A DNA stretch of 32,243 nt from an uncultured Rikenellaceae bacterium. Lineage in GTDB: Bacteria > Bacteroidota > Bacteroidia > Bacteroidales > Rikenellaceae. The position numbers and the translations under genes are program-made. The stretch covers positions 1-32,243 of the forward strand of contig CAMQVY010000023.1 in assembly GCA_947038405.1 (NCBI GenBank), given 5' to 3'. Position 1 is the first letter of the stretch. Every line of letters begins with the position of its first letter. The notes under the pieces were generated by a model, which saw only the letters and a list, made by a program, of their open reading frames with translations, ran no database searches and had not been told where the DNA came from. This document shows positions 14,660 to 24,863 of this stretch, piece by piece.

Positions 14660-15460
14660 ATGATAAAACGAATTTTACTTTCACTCTTAATCGCTGTAGC
14701 ATTTAGCTCTTGTGCTACGCAAAAAAAAATATCTTATTTTCAGAATGTTCAACCAAATGTGGAGTTCGAATACATTGAAGGCAAGGATATAACAGTTCAA
14801 ACTGATGATATGTTATCAATTGTGGTATCGAGTAAAAACCCAGAGCTTGCTATGTTGTTTAATCTGCCACGTGTACAACAATTAGTTGGTACAGATAGCA
14901 AAGATTTATCACTCTCTTCTTCTCGTGGTGAATTATCTGGATATACAGTTAACTCTAAGGGTAAAATAGATTTTCCTATTGTTGGAGAAATATATATAGC
15001 AGGACAAACCAAAGAAGAGATTGTTGCTACGATAAAAAATACATTAATATCTAACGATTTGCTCAAAGATCCCATTGTGACAGTAAATTTCATCAACCTG
15101 CAATTTTCAATTGTAGGTGAAGTGTTAAGACCTGGACGATATAATTTAGTGAAAAACCAAACAACACTTCTTGAAGCTATAAGTATGGCTGGTGATTTAA
15201 CTATTTTTGGACAGCGTGATAAAATATTTTTGACCAGAGATCAAAATGGAAAGAAGATAACATATCAAATTGACCTACGCTCGCAGGATGTATACCAATC
15301 TCCTGCTTTTTACGTGCAGCAAAATGATCTGATATATGTAGAGCCTAATAAAGTAAAAGCTAATCAATCAACGGTGAATGGTAATAGTTTTCAGTCTACA
15401 TCATTCTGGATATCAGTTACTTCATTACTTGCCACTATTACAATATTATTTATTAACTAA
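14660..15460 (+). CDS. wza: Wza-like polysaccharide export lipoprotein
   Basis: A 266-residue outer-membrane polysaccharide export protein. A lipoprotein signal peptide ends in VAFSSC, with acylated Cys18. The poly_export (BexD/CtrA/VexA) domain follows from about residue 35 to 125, including GYTVNSKGKIDFPIVGEIYI. Then comes one SLBB-type domain beginning FSIVGEVLRPGRYNL. A short hydrophobic C-terminal segment (about 248-265) is typical of the Bacteroidota form. It would form the export channel with the following Wzc-type protein. It is shorter than E. coli Wza (about 380 residues), as usual in this phylum. It lies 4 nt after the transferase gene and 16 nt ahead of wzc. Confidence 0.9.
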   Translation: MIKRILLSLLIAVAFSSCATQKKISYFQNVQPNVEFEYIEGKDITVQTDDMLSIVVSSKNPELAMLFNLPRVQQLVGTDSKDLSLSSSRGELSGYTVNSKGKIDFPIVGEIYIAGQTKEEIVATIKNTLISNDLLKDPIVTVNFINLQFSIVGEVLRPGRYNLVKNQTTLLEAISMAGDLTIFGQRDKIFLTRDQNGKKITYQIDLRSQDVYQSPAFYVQQNDLIYVEPNKVKANQSTVNGNSFQSTSFWISVTSLLATITILFIN

Positions 15461-15476
15461 ACCATATATAATATAA

Positions 15477-17846
15477 ATGGATACTAAAATAAAAGAATTT
15501 ATAACCATCAAAGATCTATGGGATATATTCGTGAACAACATCTGGCTATTTGTTGTCTCTGTTGCTCTATCTTTAGCTTTCGCTGTAATGTATATCGTAA
15601 TTACCCCTCCAGTGTATGAGTGCAGCGCATCAATCTTAATTAAAGATGATAAACAAGGTCAGTCTATATCTTCTCAAGCCACGCAAGGTTTCGAAAGTAT
15701 GGGGCTGTTTCAATCCAATACAAATATCAATAATGAGATAAATATATTAAAAACTACCGCTTTTATGTCTGAAGTGGTTGAAAGATTAGGATTGGAGTCC
15801 AATTATAAAGTTAAGCAAAATGGGATTCGTTGGATTGATTTATACAAGAGTACTCCATTTAAGGTGGAGCTTGATAATAGCATAATAAATTCAAGTGTTA
15901 GTTTTGAGATAGATTTTATAACTCCTCAGACGTATGAAGCATCAGAATTTACCTTTAATCAAGAAGAGGTGTCTGGAACGTTTAAAGGTGAGATAGGGAA
16001 GCCGGTCACAACTCCATACGGTGAATTTACGTTAGTAGCAACTCCTTTTATATCAGATATCACAGAAATAGTTGGTACTAAATACTCATTTTCTAAAAAT
16101 ACGACAAAGTCAATAGCTAAAAAACATCTTAGGTTATTATCTGTAATATTGAGAAGTGAAAAAGCTTCAATTATTGACCTTAGTATTACAGACGAAAACA
16201 CAGAGAGGGCTGAGAATATTCTTAACACGCTAATATCTATCTATAACGAGAATTGGATTAAAGATAAGAATGAGGTCACATTTAACACTTCGGGATTTAT
16301 TGATGATCGATTATCTGTAATTCAACATGAATTGGAGGGTGTAGATGGGAGTATCGCCGACTTTAAGAGTGAGCAATTAATACCAGATATAGCTGCGGTT
16401 GCAGGTATTCAGCTACAACAAACAACAAACAATAACAATGAGCAACTTGTAGTGAAGAACCAACTCTCTATGGCTCGTTACGTTCAAGAATATATACAAA
16501 AGGACACAAATATGGAGCAACTACTTCCAGCTAATACTGGTATAGAGAGTAGTGCTATTGAGTCTCAGATAAGTCAATATAATGAACTTCTTTTGCAAAA
16601 GAATATACTTTTATCTAATAGTGGTAAAAGTAACCCTTTGATTGCTGATATGATTGCAAACCTAAAGTCAATAAAGAGTATAATAAATACATCTATAAAC
16701 GACTATTTTTCAACTTTAACAATACAATTGGAGAACTTAAAGAGAGAGGGCGTTAAGAATAGACAAAATCTATCATCAACACCAAGACAAGCAAAAGAAT
16801 TGTTAGGTGTCGAGCGACAACAAAAAATTAAAGAAGAGTTATTTTTATATCTTCTGCAAAAGCGCGAAGAGAATGAGTTGTCACAGGCATTTTCAGCATA
16901 CAATACCAAGATTTTGAGCATGGCTGATGGATCTCCGTTCCCTCTTGCACCAAAGAAAGCAAATGTACTTATCTTTGCATTTGTAATAGGTGTAATTTTA
17001 CCGATATCCTATCTGATAATTAAAGAGTCATTTAATACAACTATTACAAATAAAAAGGATTTGGCGGTGATAAGTAAAATCCCGTTTATCGGTAGTATTC
17101 CACATATTGTAACTCCAAAATCTAAAAATAAATCTAATAAGCAAGAGGTGCCATTAGTTAGTGTCGGAAGTCGTGATGTTACAAATGAATCATTTAGAGT
17201 TGTGCGAACCAATCTCGACTTTATGACAGTCAATAAAAGTGACGTAGCTCAAGTGGTACAAGTAATCTCAATACACCCCGGTAGTGGTAAATCATTTATT
17301 ACTGCTAATCTTGGATTAAGTATGGCTTTTAAAGATTCCAAGATATTACTTATAGATGCAGATATTAGAAAGGCAACACTTAGTACATATTTGAAAACCA
17401 CTCAAAAGGGTATTTGTGAGTACTTAAGTGGCAAAAGTAATAATATTGATGAGCTAATATTAAAAGGTAAATTACATGAAAATTTAGATATACTATCTGC
17501 TGGAACCATACCACCTAATCCATCAGAGTTACTACTAAAAGCGAAGTTTGAAGAGCTGATTACACAGATGAAAAGTCGTTACGACTACATCTTCTTAGAT
17601 TGTCCACCAGTAGATATTGTACCAGATGCAGCCATTGTTGGAAAATTTTGCGACATGTCAATATTTGTAGTTCGAGCTGGATTGCTTGATAAACGCCAGC
17701 TGCCAGATATTGAGACTATATATGACAGTAAGAAGTATAACAATATGTGTTTACTACTCAATGATGTGAAATATTCGGGTAAAGGTTACTATGGTTACCG
17801 CCGCTATAGCTATTATGGTAACGGGGCTGAAAATAGCGAGAAATAA
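15477..17846 (+). CDS. wzc: Wzc-like polysaccharide co-polymerase and tyrosine kinase
   Basis: A 789-residue inner-membrane protein joining a Wzz chain-length domain to a cytoplasmic BY-kinase. Membrane segments are at about 19-42 and 500-520, enclosing a large periplasmic region with GNVR and coiled-coil parts. The kinase domain has Walker A HPGSGKS (near 600-606), Walker A' ILLIDADIRKA (near 622) and Walker B YIFLDCPPVD (near 704). It ends in a tyrosine-rich tail (YYGYRRYSYYG, about 772-782), the autophosphorylation cluster. Cycles of tail phosphorylation control polymer length and export. The opposing phosphatase is probably the CpsB-type protein at the end of this operon. Confidence 0.93.
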   Translation: MDTKIKEFITIKDLWDIFVNNIWLFVVSVALSLAFAVMYIVITPPVYECSASILIKDDKQGQSISSQATQGFESMGLFQSNTNINNEINILKTTAFMSEVVERLGLESNYKVKQNGIRWIDLYKSTPFKVELDNSIINSSVSFEIDFITPQTYEASEFTFNQEEVSGTFKGEIGKPVTTPYGEFTLVATPFISDITEIVGTKYSFSKNTTKSIAKKHLRLLSVILRSEKASIIDLSITDENTERAENILNTLISIYNENWIKDKNEVTFNTSGFIDDRLSVIQHELEGVDGSIADFKSEQLIPDIAAVAGIQLQQTTNNNNEQLVVKNQLSMARYVQEYIQKDTNMEQLLPANTGIESSAIESQISQYNELLLQKNILLSNSGKSNPLIADMIANLKSIKSIINTSINDYFSTLTIQLENLKREGVKNRQNLSSTPRQAKELLGVERQQKIKEELFLYLLQKREENELSQAFSAYNTKILSMADGSPFPLAPKKANVLIFAFVIGVILPISYLIIKESFNTTITNKKDLAVISKIPFIGSIPHIVTPKSKNKSNKQEVPLVSVGSRDVTNESFRVVRTNLDFMTVNKSDVAQVVQVISIHPGSGKSFITANLGLSMAFKDSKILLIDADIRKATLSTYLKTTQKGICEYLSGKSNNIDELILKGKLHENLDILSAGTIPPNPSELLLKAKFEELITQMKSRYDYIFLDCPPVDIVPDAAIVGKFCDMSIFVVRAGLLDKRQLPDIETIYDSKKYNNMCLLLNDVKYSGKGYYGYRRYSYYGNGAENSEK

Positions 17847-17891
17847 TAACTATGCAATCAAATATTTATTAATAATAAAAACATATACGGC

Positions 17892-19094
17892 ATGAAAGCT
17901 TGTTTTATTGGGCTTGGCTATATCGGCCTACCAACTGCTATTATAGCAGCAAAAAATGGAATTAAAATTATTGGTGTAGATATTAACCCATCAGTTGTTG
18001 AAAAAACAAATAAAGGGGAGCTACATATCATTGAGCCAGGAATGGAAGAACTACTCAAGGAGGTTGTTGCTAATGGTCAATTAAAAGCATCTACAACACC
18101 AGAGGTTGCAGATGCATATTTTATAGTTGTACCAACTCCTTTTAAAGGTGATCATCAACCTGATATCTCTTATGTAGAGTCTGCTACACGTGCAATACTT
18201 CCACTACTGAAGGAGGGTGATTTATATGTTATAGAATCCACCTCTCCTGTAGGAACAACAGAGACTATGACAAATCTTATATTTGAAATACGTCCAGAGT
18301 TGAAAGGTAATATCTACATTGCATATTGTCCTGAGCGTGTGTTGCCTGGTAATGTGATTTACGAATTGGTACATAATGATAGAGTAATTGGAGGAATAGA
18401 TGCTGCTTCAACTGATAAGGCAATAGAATTTTATAGACAATTCGTGAAGGGTAAATTGCATAAGACAAATTGCAAAACTGCCGAGATGTGTAAACTTGTA
18501 GAGAATGCTTCTCGTGATGTTCAGATAGCCTTTGCCAATGAATTATCACTGATATGTGACAAAGCAGACATTAATGTATGGAAACTAATCGAACTTGCAA
18601 ATAAACACCCACGTGTCAATATATTACAACCAGGATGTGGTGTTGGAGGACACTGTATCGCGGTAGATCCATACTTTATTACAGCCGAGTTTCCAATGGA
18701 GGCAAATATCATTGCAAGTGCAAGGAAAATTAATAACTACAAATCGTTCTATTGTTCTGAGAGAGTTAAAAATGCAATGTTGGAGTTCGAATTAAAGAAC
18801 AATCGCAAGCCCGTAGTAGCAATGATGGGTCTAGCGTTTAAGCCGAATATTGATGATTTGCGTGAATCACCAGCAAAAGAGATCGTAATGAAAGTAATGC
18901 AAAAATGCAACAATGCTGATATATTAATTGTGGAGCCTAATATAATCAAACATAAAGTATTCAAACTTACAGATTATATTGCAGCCTACGAACAAGCAGA
19001 TATCGTTGTGATGTTAGTTGCTCATGCTGAGTTTAATACATTACCTTATGATGATAGTAAGATGATATTGGATTTCTGCGGAATATATAAGTAA
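17892..19094 (+). CDS. wecC: UDP-N-acetyl-D-mannosamine dehydrogenase
   Basis: A 400-residue UDP-sugar dehydrogenase that oxidises UDP-ManNAc twice with NAD to UDP-ManNAcA. The N-terminal NAD fold starts FIGLGYIGLPTA (5-16), with VVPTPF and STSPVGTTE further on. The catalytic cysteine lies in QPGCGVGGHCIAVDP (about residue 248), and the C-terminal domain has MGLAFKPNIDDLRESPA. It fits the WecC rather than the UDP-glucose group, and its substrate supplier wecB is near the end of the same operon. The 45-nt gap before it is among the largest in the operon. Confidence 0.92.
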   Translation: MKACFIGLGYIGLPTAIIAAKNGIKIIGVDINPSVVEKTNKGELHIIEPGMEELLKEVVANGQLKASTTPEVADAYFIVVPTPFKGDHQPDISYVESATRAILPLLKEGDLYVIESTSPVGTTETMTNLIFEIRPELKGNIYIAYCPERVLPGNVIYELVHNDRVIGGIDAASTDKAIEFYRQFVKGKLHKTNCKTAEMCKLVENASRDVQIAFANELSLICDKADINVWKLIELANKHPRVNILQPGCGVGGHCIAVDPYFITAEFPMEANIIASARKINNYKSFYCSERVKNAMLEFELKNNRKPVVAMMGLAFKPNIDDLRESPAKEIVMKVMQKCNNADILIVEPNIIKHKVFKLTDYIAAYEQADIVVMLVAHAEFNTLPYDDSKMILDFCGIYK

Positions 19095-19101
19095 TAGAAG
19101 T

Positions 19102-20271
19102 ATGATTCTTATAACAAACAAATCAGACTGTTGTGGATGTACTGCTTGTGCTATGATATGTAATAGTGAGGCAATTACAATGACAGATGATGCTATGGGG
19201 TTTAAATACCCTGTTGTGGACGAATCAAAGTGTACTAATTGTGGTTTATGCGATAGAGTGTGTGCTTTTCAAAATGGATATGACACGAGTAGTAATTTTA
19301 ATGAACAGTTGATATATGCAGCTCGACACAAGGATGCTAACGAGTTGTTTTTAAGTCAAAGTGGTGGAGCTTCTGCTGCAATATGTAAGAGTGTAATAAA
19401 TCAATCTGGTGTAGTTTATGGATGTGTATTAGATGATACATTTACAGCTATTCATAAACGTTGTACAACACTTGAAGAGTGCGAAGATTTAAGGGGTTCT
19501 AAATATGTTCAGAGTGATCTGAATAATGTATTTAGCTATATCAGAGATGATCTTAAAGCAGGTAAGCTAGTGTTATTTACGGGTACAAGTTGTCAAACAT
19601 CTGGATTGAAATCTTATATCCCTAAAAAGTTACACGAAAATTTAATATTATGTGATATAATATGTCACGGTGTGCCATCTCCTAAAATATGGAGCGATTA
19701 CACTCATTACATATCAAATAAATATAATAAAGAGATAAAAGGTATTAAGTTTCGTGATAAGGTAAAAGGTTGGAAATCACATGTTGAATCATTTACTTTC
19801 ACGGACAATACTAAAATATTCTCGACCTCATACACTTCTTTATTTTATAGTCATATTATGCTACGTCCATCTTGTGGGGAGTGTCGATATACAAATTATT
19901 CACGTGCGTCTGATATAACTATTGCAGATTTTTGGGGAATAGAGAAAGTATCTGATACATTTGCAGCAGATAATAAAGGGTGTTCGGTTATTATGATTAA
20001 TACGGTGAAGGGTGAAACTATATTAAATAGTATATCTAGTGAGTTTAATGTGTTAAAATCAAATAAACAAGAGTGTGTTCAACCAAATTTATGTAGACCT
20101 AGTGTAATAAATTCAAAATCTGATAAATTTGAGCACGATTTTGAAAAACATGGATTTGAATACATCTTGAACCATTATGGTAATATTGGGTGGAGATATC
20201 AATGTAAAAGGGCTGTTAGGCTTATCTATAGAATTACATTAAAAAGAATAATTGCCGTAATAAAAAAATAA
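19102..20271 (+). CDS. Fe-S protein with F420 hydrogenase beta-subunit (FrhB-like) domain
   Basis: A 389-residue protein. The N-terminus carries two ferredoxin-like 4Fe-4S motifs: C10, C13, C16, C20 and C44, C47, C50, C54. The rest matches the FrhB_FdhB N- and C-terminal domains, with SGGASAAICKSV near 78-89, LRGSKYVQSD, GTSCQTSGLKSYI, CDIICHGVPSPKIW and IADFWGIEK. Such proteins are common in Bacteroidota polysaccharide loci, often near pyruvyltransferase genes. Coenzyme F420 itself is not expected in these bacteria, so the electron partner (perhaps flavin) and the sugar reaction are unknown. It lies 7 nt after wecC and 7 nt ahead of the flippase gene. Confidence 0.85.
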   Translation: MILITNKSDCCGCTACAMICNSEAITMTDDAMGFKYPVVDESKCTNCGLCDRVCAFQNGYDTSSNFNEQLIYAARHKDANELFLSQSGGASAAICKSVINQSGVVYGCVLDDTFTAIHKRCTTLEECEDLRGSKYVQSDLNNVFSYIRDDLKAGKLVLFTGTSCQTSGLKSYIPKKLHENLILCDIICHGVPSPKIWSDYTHYISNKYNKEIKGIKFRDKVKGWKSHVESFTFTDNTKIFSTSYTSLFYSHIMLRPSCGECRYTNYSRASDITIADFWGIEKVSDTFAADNKGCSVIMINTVKGETILNSISSEFNVLKSNKQECVQPNLCRPSVINSKSDKFEHDFEKHGFEYILNHYGNIGWRYQCKRAVRLIYRITLKRIIAVIKK

Positions 20272-20278
20272 GATTAGA

Positions 20279-21802
20279 TTGAAACATCAAATTAACAATA
20301 AAGAAATCATCCTAAATTCAGTTTTTCTGTATATAAGAATGATCATATTGATGATCGTTAACCTATATACAGTAAGGGTGGTTTTGGATGTATTAGGAGT
20401 TGAAGATTATGGAATTTATGGAGTAATAGGTAGTATTGTTACAATGTTTTCATTCCTTAATGGAAACTTAATGTCTGCATCTCAACGTTTCTTCTCTATT
20501 GAAATAGCAAATAATAACATCAAAAAACTAAATAAGTTATTTAATTTAAATATTTCATTATTTGCTTTATTATCTGTAGTTGTTTTTATTATATCCGAAA
20601 GTATTGGATTATGGTTTATTAACAATCAGTTAGTAATTCCAGAAGATAGAATTAGTGCGGCAAATTGGGTGTATCAAATCTCAATAGCTACGTTTGTCGT
20701 TAACTTATTTACAATCCCATTTAACTCACTAATTGTATCTTATGAGAAAATGAAAGCCTTTGCCTACATAGCTATAATTGAGGCTCTGGGGAAATTAGGT
20801 TTAGTATTTTTCCTTTCATACTTGGATGCAGATAAATTAATTGTATATGCATTATTAATGTTTATATTCTCTCTATTGATTAATATAACTTATTTTGTAT
20901 ATTGTAAATACAGTTTTAAAGAATTAAAACTTTTTCTCTACTGGAATATAAAAGAACTTAAAGAGTTAATAAACCTAATTGGTTGGCATTTTTTAGGGAC
21001 ACTGTCACTTTCGTTAAACAGTCAAGGTATTAATATTTTGATAAATATGTTTTTTAACCCAGCTATAAATGCAGCTCGGGCAATCGCATTCCAAGTAAAC
21101 TCTGCGGCTAATCAACTAGCAGTTAATTTTTTCACTGCCGTTAAACCTCAAATCTATAAATCATATACCACAGGAGATTTAGATGAGATGGGAAGACTTG
21201 TCCGAAGATCAATTATATTTTCTATGTTTTTGATCGGAATAATTACAGTTCCAATGATCGCTAAAACAGAACTTGTATTATCATTGTGGTTAAAAGAGGT
21301 TCCTTTGTACACTATAATATTCACTAAGCTAACTCTGATAAATGCGATGATTGACACTACTGCTGGGCCTATAATTGCAGTATCGTTAGCAACAGGTAGG
21401 ATTAAACAATTTCAAATTGTTGTATCTGTAATATCATTATTAAATCTGCCAATATCATACATTTTACTACGTCATGGAGCATCTCCTGAATCCACAATAA
21501 TTATATCAATAATTTGTTCGGTTATAAACATGTTTGTACGTACATATATGCTAAATAAAGAGATGGAAATTAAATTAAGCCAATACTATATACTATATGT
21601 GAAGCTGTTATTATATATCATATTATCAGTATTAATATCAGTATATATTGGTTCTTATATTATTGACAATATAATGGGGGTAATTTTTATTGGTATAATA
21701 TCACTTCTTGTACAGACTATACTTACTTATATCATAATAGATAGTTCGGATAGAAAATATTTGATGAATTTAATAAAAACAAAGGTAAACTACAATAAAT
21801 AA
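20279..21802 (+). CDS. wzx: Wzx-like lipid-linked oligosaccharide flippase
   Basis: A 507-residue polytopic protein (about 12-14 membrane segments) of the polysaccharide transporter/MATE-like superfamily, expected to flip the undecaprenyl-linked repeat unit across the inner membrane. The N-terminus (LYIRMIILMIVNLYTVRVV, LGVEDYGIYGVIGSIVTMFS, LMSASQRFFS) is typical of Bacteroidota flippases. The start is TTG at 20279: the in-frame upstream codons run into a stop at 20261, and family members begin at about this point, so the next ATG (near 20339) would remove conserved residues. Seven nt after the preceding gene, three before the next. Confidence 0.88.
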   Translation: MKHQINNKEIILNSVFLYIRMIILMIVNLYTVRVVLDVLGVEDYGIYGVIGSIVTMFSFLNGNLMSASQRFFSIEIANNNIKKLNKLFNLNISLFALLSVVVFIISESIGLWFINNQLVIPEDRISAANWVYQISIATFVVNLFTIPFNSLIVSYEKMKAFAYIAIIEALGKLGLVFFLSYLDADKLIVYALLMFIFSLLINITYFVYCKYSFKELKLFLYWNIKELKELINLIGWHFLGTLSLSLNSQGINILINMFFNPAINAARAIAFQVNSAANQLAVNFFTAVKPQIYKSYTTGDLDEMGRLVRRSIIFSMFLIGIITVPMIAKTELVLSLWLKEVPLYTIIFTKLTLINAMIDTTAGPIIAVSLATGRIKQFQIVVSVISLLNLPISYILLRHGASPESTIIISIICSVINMFVRTYMLNKEMEIKLSQYYILYVKLLLYIILSVLISVYIGSYIIDNIMGVIFIGIISLLVQTILTYIIIDSSDRKYLMNLIKTKVNYNK

Positions 21803-21805
21803 TAT

Positions 21806-22501
21806 ATGAATGCGCAACATTTTTTCAGCTTAGTTAGAGCCTTCTTACCATCCTTATATATTAATTTCAAGCACCTTCCATTTAAGCAGGCAATAAAATT
21901 ACCAATACTCATATACAAGCCTCATGATATGATGTTAAAGGGTAAAATAATAATTGATTCTGAGAAGATTTATACAGGAATGATCCGGTTAGGTTTTATG
22001 ACTGCCAAGGCATATCCAAATTTTGGTATTAAAATACATAATCAAGGCAAAATAGTGTTTAAGGGTCAATGTAATATAGGAAATGATTCTTATATCGTTG
22101 TAGGAAAAAATGGGAATATTGAATTTGGAGATTGTTTTGCAGCAACGACTTCGCTAAAATTAATTTCTATGATAGGTGTCTATTTTGGAGAATATGTTAG
22201 CTTAGGTTGGGAAACAACACTAATGGATGCTAATTTTCATCCATTATATGACATTAAAACACAATCATTCAAAAAATCATATGGGAAAGTTGAAATTGGA
22301 AGTTATAATTGGTTTGGTACGCAGTGTTTGATTATGCATAGTACAAAAACGCCTGAGAGGTGTATTTTCGGTGCAAGAAGTATTGTTAACCGAGGATTCC
22401 CATTTGAATCATATTGTGTACACGGGGGGAGTCCTCTAAAAATATTAACTCGTAATGTAATGAGAGACTATGATAATGATCATATAGAAAATTACATATA
22501 A
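21806..22501 (+). CDS. Left-handed beta-helix acyltransferase
   Basis: A 231-residue hexapeptide-repeat protein, probably transferring an acetyl or other acyl group to a sugar of the repeat unit in the cytoplasm. After about 50 unrelated residues, irregular hexapeptide turns run from about 65 to 215: IKIHNQGKIVFKG, CNIGNDSYIVVGKNGNIEFG, VYFGEYVSLGWETTLMDANF, VEIGSYNWFG and CIFGARSIVNRG. The histidine in DANFHP is a candidate catalytic residue. The repeats are more degenerate than in the two other acyltransferases of this operon. The acceptor is unknown. Confidence 0.75.
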   Translation: MNAQHFFSLVRAFLPSLYINFKHLPFKQAIKLPILIYKPHDMMLKGKIIIDSEKIYTGMIRLGFMTAKAYPNFGIKIHNQGKIVFKGQCNIGNDSYIVVGKNGNIEFGDCFAATTSLKLISMIGVYFGEYVSLGWETTLMDANFHPLYDIKTQSFKKSYGKVEIGSYNWFGTQCLIMHSTKTPERCIFGARSIVNRGFPFESYCVHGGSPLKILTRNVMRDYDNDHIENYI

Positions 22502-22516
22502 AAAATAATTATTAAT

Positions 22517-23566
22517 ATGAAATTAAAAAAGGTTTCAATTCTTACGTTTTCTAAAGAAAACAGCTACGGTGCAAATATGCAGTGTTATGCACTCTCTAAG
22601 ATATTACAGAAAATGAGTTGTGACGTATCTATAATTGATGCACAATTAAATAAACCCAAATACTCGTTTCCTGGAAATATATTACAATATATCAATGTGG
22701 TAATAAATACTATATTTCGTAGTAAATACCTACCTAGATTTACAAAAAAGTATCGTAATATTGAGGATCTGAAGCAAAATCCACCTAAGGCAGATTTGTA
22801 TATTGTAGGTAGTGATCAAGTGTGGAATCCAGCTATTACAAAGCGACTATCACCCGAAACATATTTCTTTGATTTTCTACCTAAAACAAGCAAGTTTATC
22901 TCGTATGCCGCAAGTTTTGGAGTAGTAGGATCTCCGTTTGTCGAAAATAGGTTAAAGATAAAAGAACTTTTAGATAGATTTCAAGATGTGAGTGTGCGAG
23001 AGCAGAGTGGTGTAGATATTTGTAAGAACAGCTTTGATATTAATGCAACTATTGTACTTGATCCAACATTATTGATTGACGATTACAGTGAAATCATAGG
23101 AGACCGCAAAGAACAAAACAATAAATTGTTTTATTTCTCGCTGATGCATAAACCTGAAAATCACAAAATAGTTAAATATATGAGTGATGAATTAGGGCTT
23201 GTTGCAACGACAATTAGTAGAAAACCAATTCATGGATTTAAAATAATTAGATTTTCATCTGTCTCTAGATGGTTGAAGGAGATCAGAAATGCAAATTTCA
23301 TAGTTACCGATTCATTCCATTGTTTATCATTTTCAATTATATTCAGAAAAAACTTTATTATATTACCTGCTCACGTAGATAGAATAACTCGCTTGGTGAA
23401 TCTGCTGAATATGCTGAGACTATCTGATAGAATTTATCTTAACCCCAATGATATATATACAGATAATAGGTGGAAAACTAATATTGACTATACAGGTGCT
23501 GAAATAGTACTAGAAAAAGAGAAAGAAAAATCGTTAAGTTTTCTTCGAAAAAATTTACAGCTATGA
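22517..23566 (+). CDS. Polysaccharide pyruvyltransferase family protein
   Basis: A 349-residue protein of the PS_pyruv_trans (CsaB/WcaK-like) family. It would attach a pyruvate ketal from phosphoenolpyruvate to a sugar or, in some members, act as a glycosyltransferase-like enzyme. Motifs: SYGANMQCYALSKIL (16-30), YIVGSDQVWNP (95-105), SYAASFG, VSVREQSGVDICK, VLDPTLL, and the late TDSFHCLSFSI histidine motif. The length is normal. Its stop codon overlaps the next start by 4 nt (ATGA), so it is coupled to the polymerase gene. An FrhB-like gene lies three genes upstream, a frequent companion. Confidence 0.88.
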   Translation: MKLKKVSILTFSKENSYGANMQCYALSKILQKMSCDVSIIDAQLNKPKYSFPGNILQYINVVINTIFRSKYLPRFTKKYRNIEDLKQNPPKADLYIVGSDQVWNPAITKRLSPETYFFDFLPKTSKFISYAASFGVVGSPFVENRLKIKELLDRFQDVSVREQSGVDICKNSFDINATIVLDPTLLIDDYSEIIGDRKEQNNKLFYFSLMHKPENHKIVKYMSDELGLVATTISRKPIHGFKIIRFSSVSRWLKEIRNANFIVTDSFHCLSFSIIFRKNFIILPAHVDRITRLVNLLNMLRLSDRIYLNPNDIYTDNRWKTNIDYTGAEIVLEKEKEKSLSFLRKNLQL

Positions 23567-24849
23567 TATACATAACGTTTTTTGTATTTTTAGTAGGAAT
23601 TATTAGTATATTCTCACATCGATTCTCTATTACATTAACGTCTATTGTTTTGTTAGCAAGTGGATTCTTGCAATTGCCCTATAATGCAGATTCTTTAACA
23701 TTCAATGTTCAAGACATAGGTATATTACTATACCTTATCTTGTTTTTATTTGCTATAGTAAATAAGAGAGTGAATTTTAATACACCACTCAGCACTTCAG
23801 TATTTGGGTTTTATGCACTCTTGATTGTAATAGGTTTGATAGGTATGCTTGGCGAAACTACCGCTGGAGATACAATAAGATATCTACGCCATTGGGTATT
23901 TTTATCCATAATATGGATAGCGCCAATGTTCACCAAAGATGATATAGATACTCTCATTAAATATATTGTTAATATCGTGGTAGTTATGAGTATTGTGCTT
24001 ATAATTAATATGATATATCCACTACCTATTTTAGAGGATTTTAATGTAGCGTATTTGGCAAGTGATGGGGTAATGAAAAGTAGAGGAGTTAAACCTCCAG
24101 TTTACTCAATAATTGTCGTTTTAATTTTATATAGCAATTACCTGGGAATATCTGCAAAAGATAAAATAATTAAGCTGTGTATTGTGTTATTCTCTATTAT
24201 TATATCTTTAAAGATGACTTATCCCGTAGCTATTGCATTGTCGTTATTAATGTTTTTGATCTACTCAAAAGGGCTCGAATTTAAGCAGCTATTTAAGTAC
24301 GCATTCATTATGATTGTAGCTATGGTTGTTATTTTTACGACAGTACCTATATTTAAAGAGCGACTTATAATGACTGTTTCTCAGGTGGGTGATCTGGGAG
24401 GAGATAAAGTTACAGGTAATTTTTCTTACCGAATTTTGCACTTTTTAGAGAGGCTTGATTATGTTGTATCGGATGAGGCATCTGCATTAACAGGTATTGG
24501 ATATGTAAGTGAGGGAAATTTTAAAAAGACCCCATTTTTGCTAGGTCAACCTAATCAATATGGTGCAAAAGCACAAATTGATACTGGTGATATAGCTTGG
24601 TCGATACTCATACTGCGGTTAGGTGTTTTAGGCTGTATTGGTTTTATTACATTCTATCTAAATATATTTTACAAACTTTATCTAGAGCGATCTAATTCCA
24701 CCATTTTCTCCGTATATGCAGCATATATGATAGTGTGTTTATTATTTCTTTCTTTTGGAAATACAATAATTACGTATTCTGAATTTTATATCATACCTCT
24801 TCTTTTGATTACCATGAGTAAACCGGATTTTCTGGGAGTAAAAAAATAA
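23563..24849 (+). CDS. wzy: Wzy-like oligosaccharide repeat unit polymerase
   Basis: A 428-residue protein with about 10-12 hydrophobic segments and few conserved motifs, as expected for O-antigen/capsule polymerases. A large polar loop at about 275-345 includes GNFSYRILHFLERLDYV and GIGYVSEGN, similar in kind to the periplasmic loop of Wzy proteins. It is the only remaining polytopic protein of the operon besides the initiating transferase and flippase, and Wzx/Wzc are both present, so a Wzy-dependent pathway is expected. It overlaps the upstream gene by 4 nt. The assignment rests on topology and context, not on a diagnostic motif. Confidence 0.8.
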   Translation: MIYITFFVFLVGIISIFSHRFSITLTSIVLLASGFLQLPYNADSLTFNVQDIGILLYLILFLFAIVNKRVNFNTPLSTSVFGFYALLIVIGLIGMLGETTAGDTIRYLRHWVFLSIIWIAPMFTKDDIDTLIKYIVNIVVVMSIVLIINMIYPLPILEDFNVAYLASDGVMKSRGVKPPVYSIIVVLILYSNYLGISAKDKIIKLCIVLFSIIISLKMTYPVAIALSLLMFLIYSKGLEFKQLFKYAFIMIVAMVVIFTTVPIFKERLIMTVSQVGDLGGDKVTGNFSYRILHFLERLDYVVSDEASALTGIGYVSEGNFKKTPFLLGQPNQYGAKAQIDTGDIAWSILILRLGVLGCIGFITFYLNIFYKLYLERSNSTIFSVYAAYMIVCLLFLSFGNTIITYSEFYIIPLLLITMSKPDFLGVKK

Positions 24850-24863
24850 TTATAAAAATAAAA

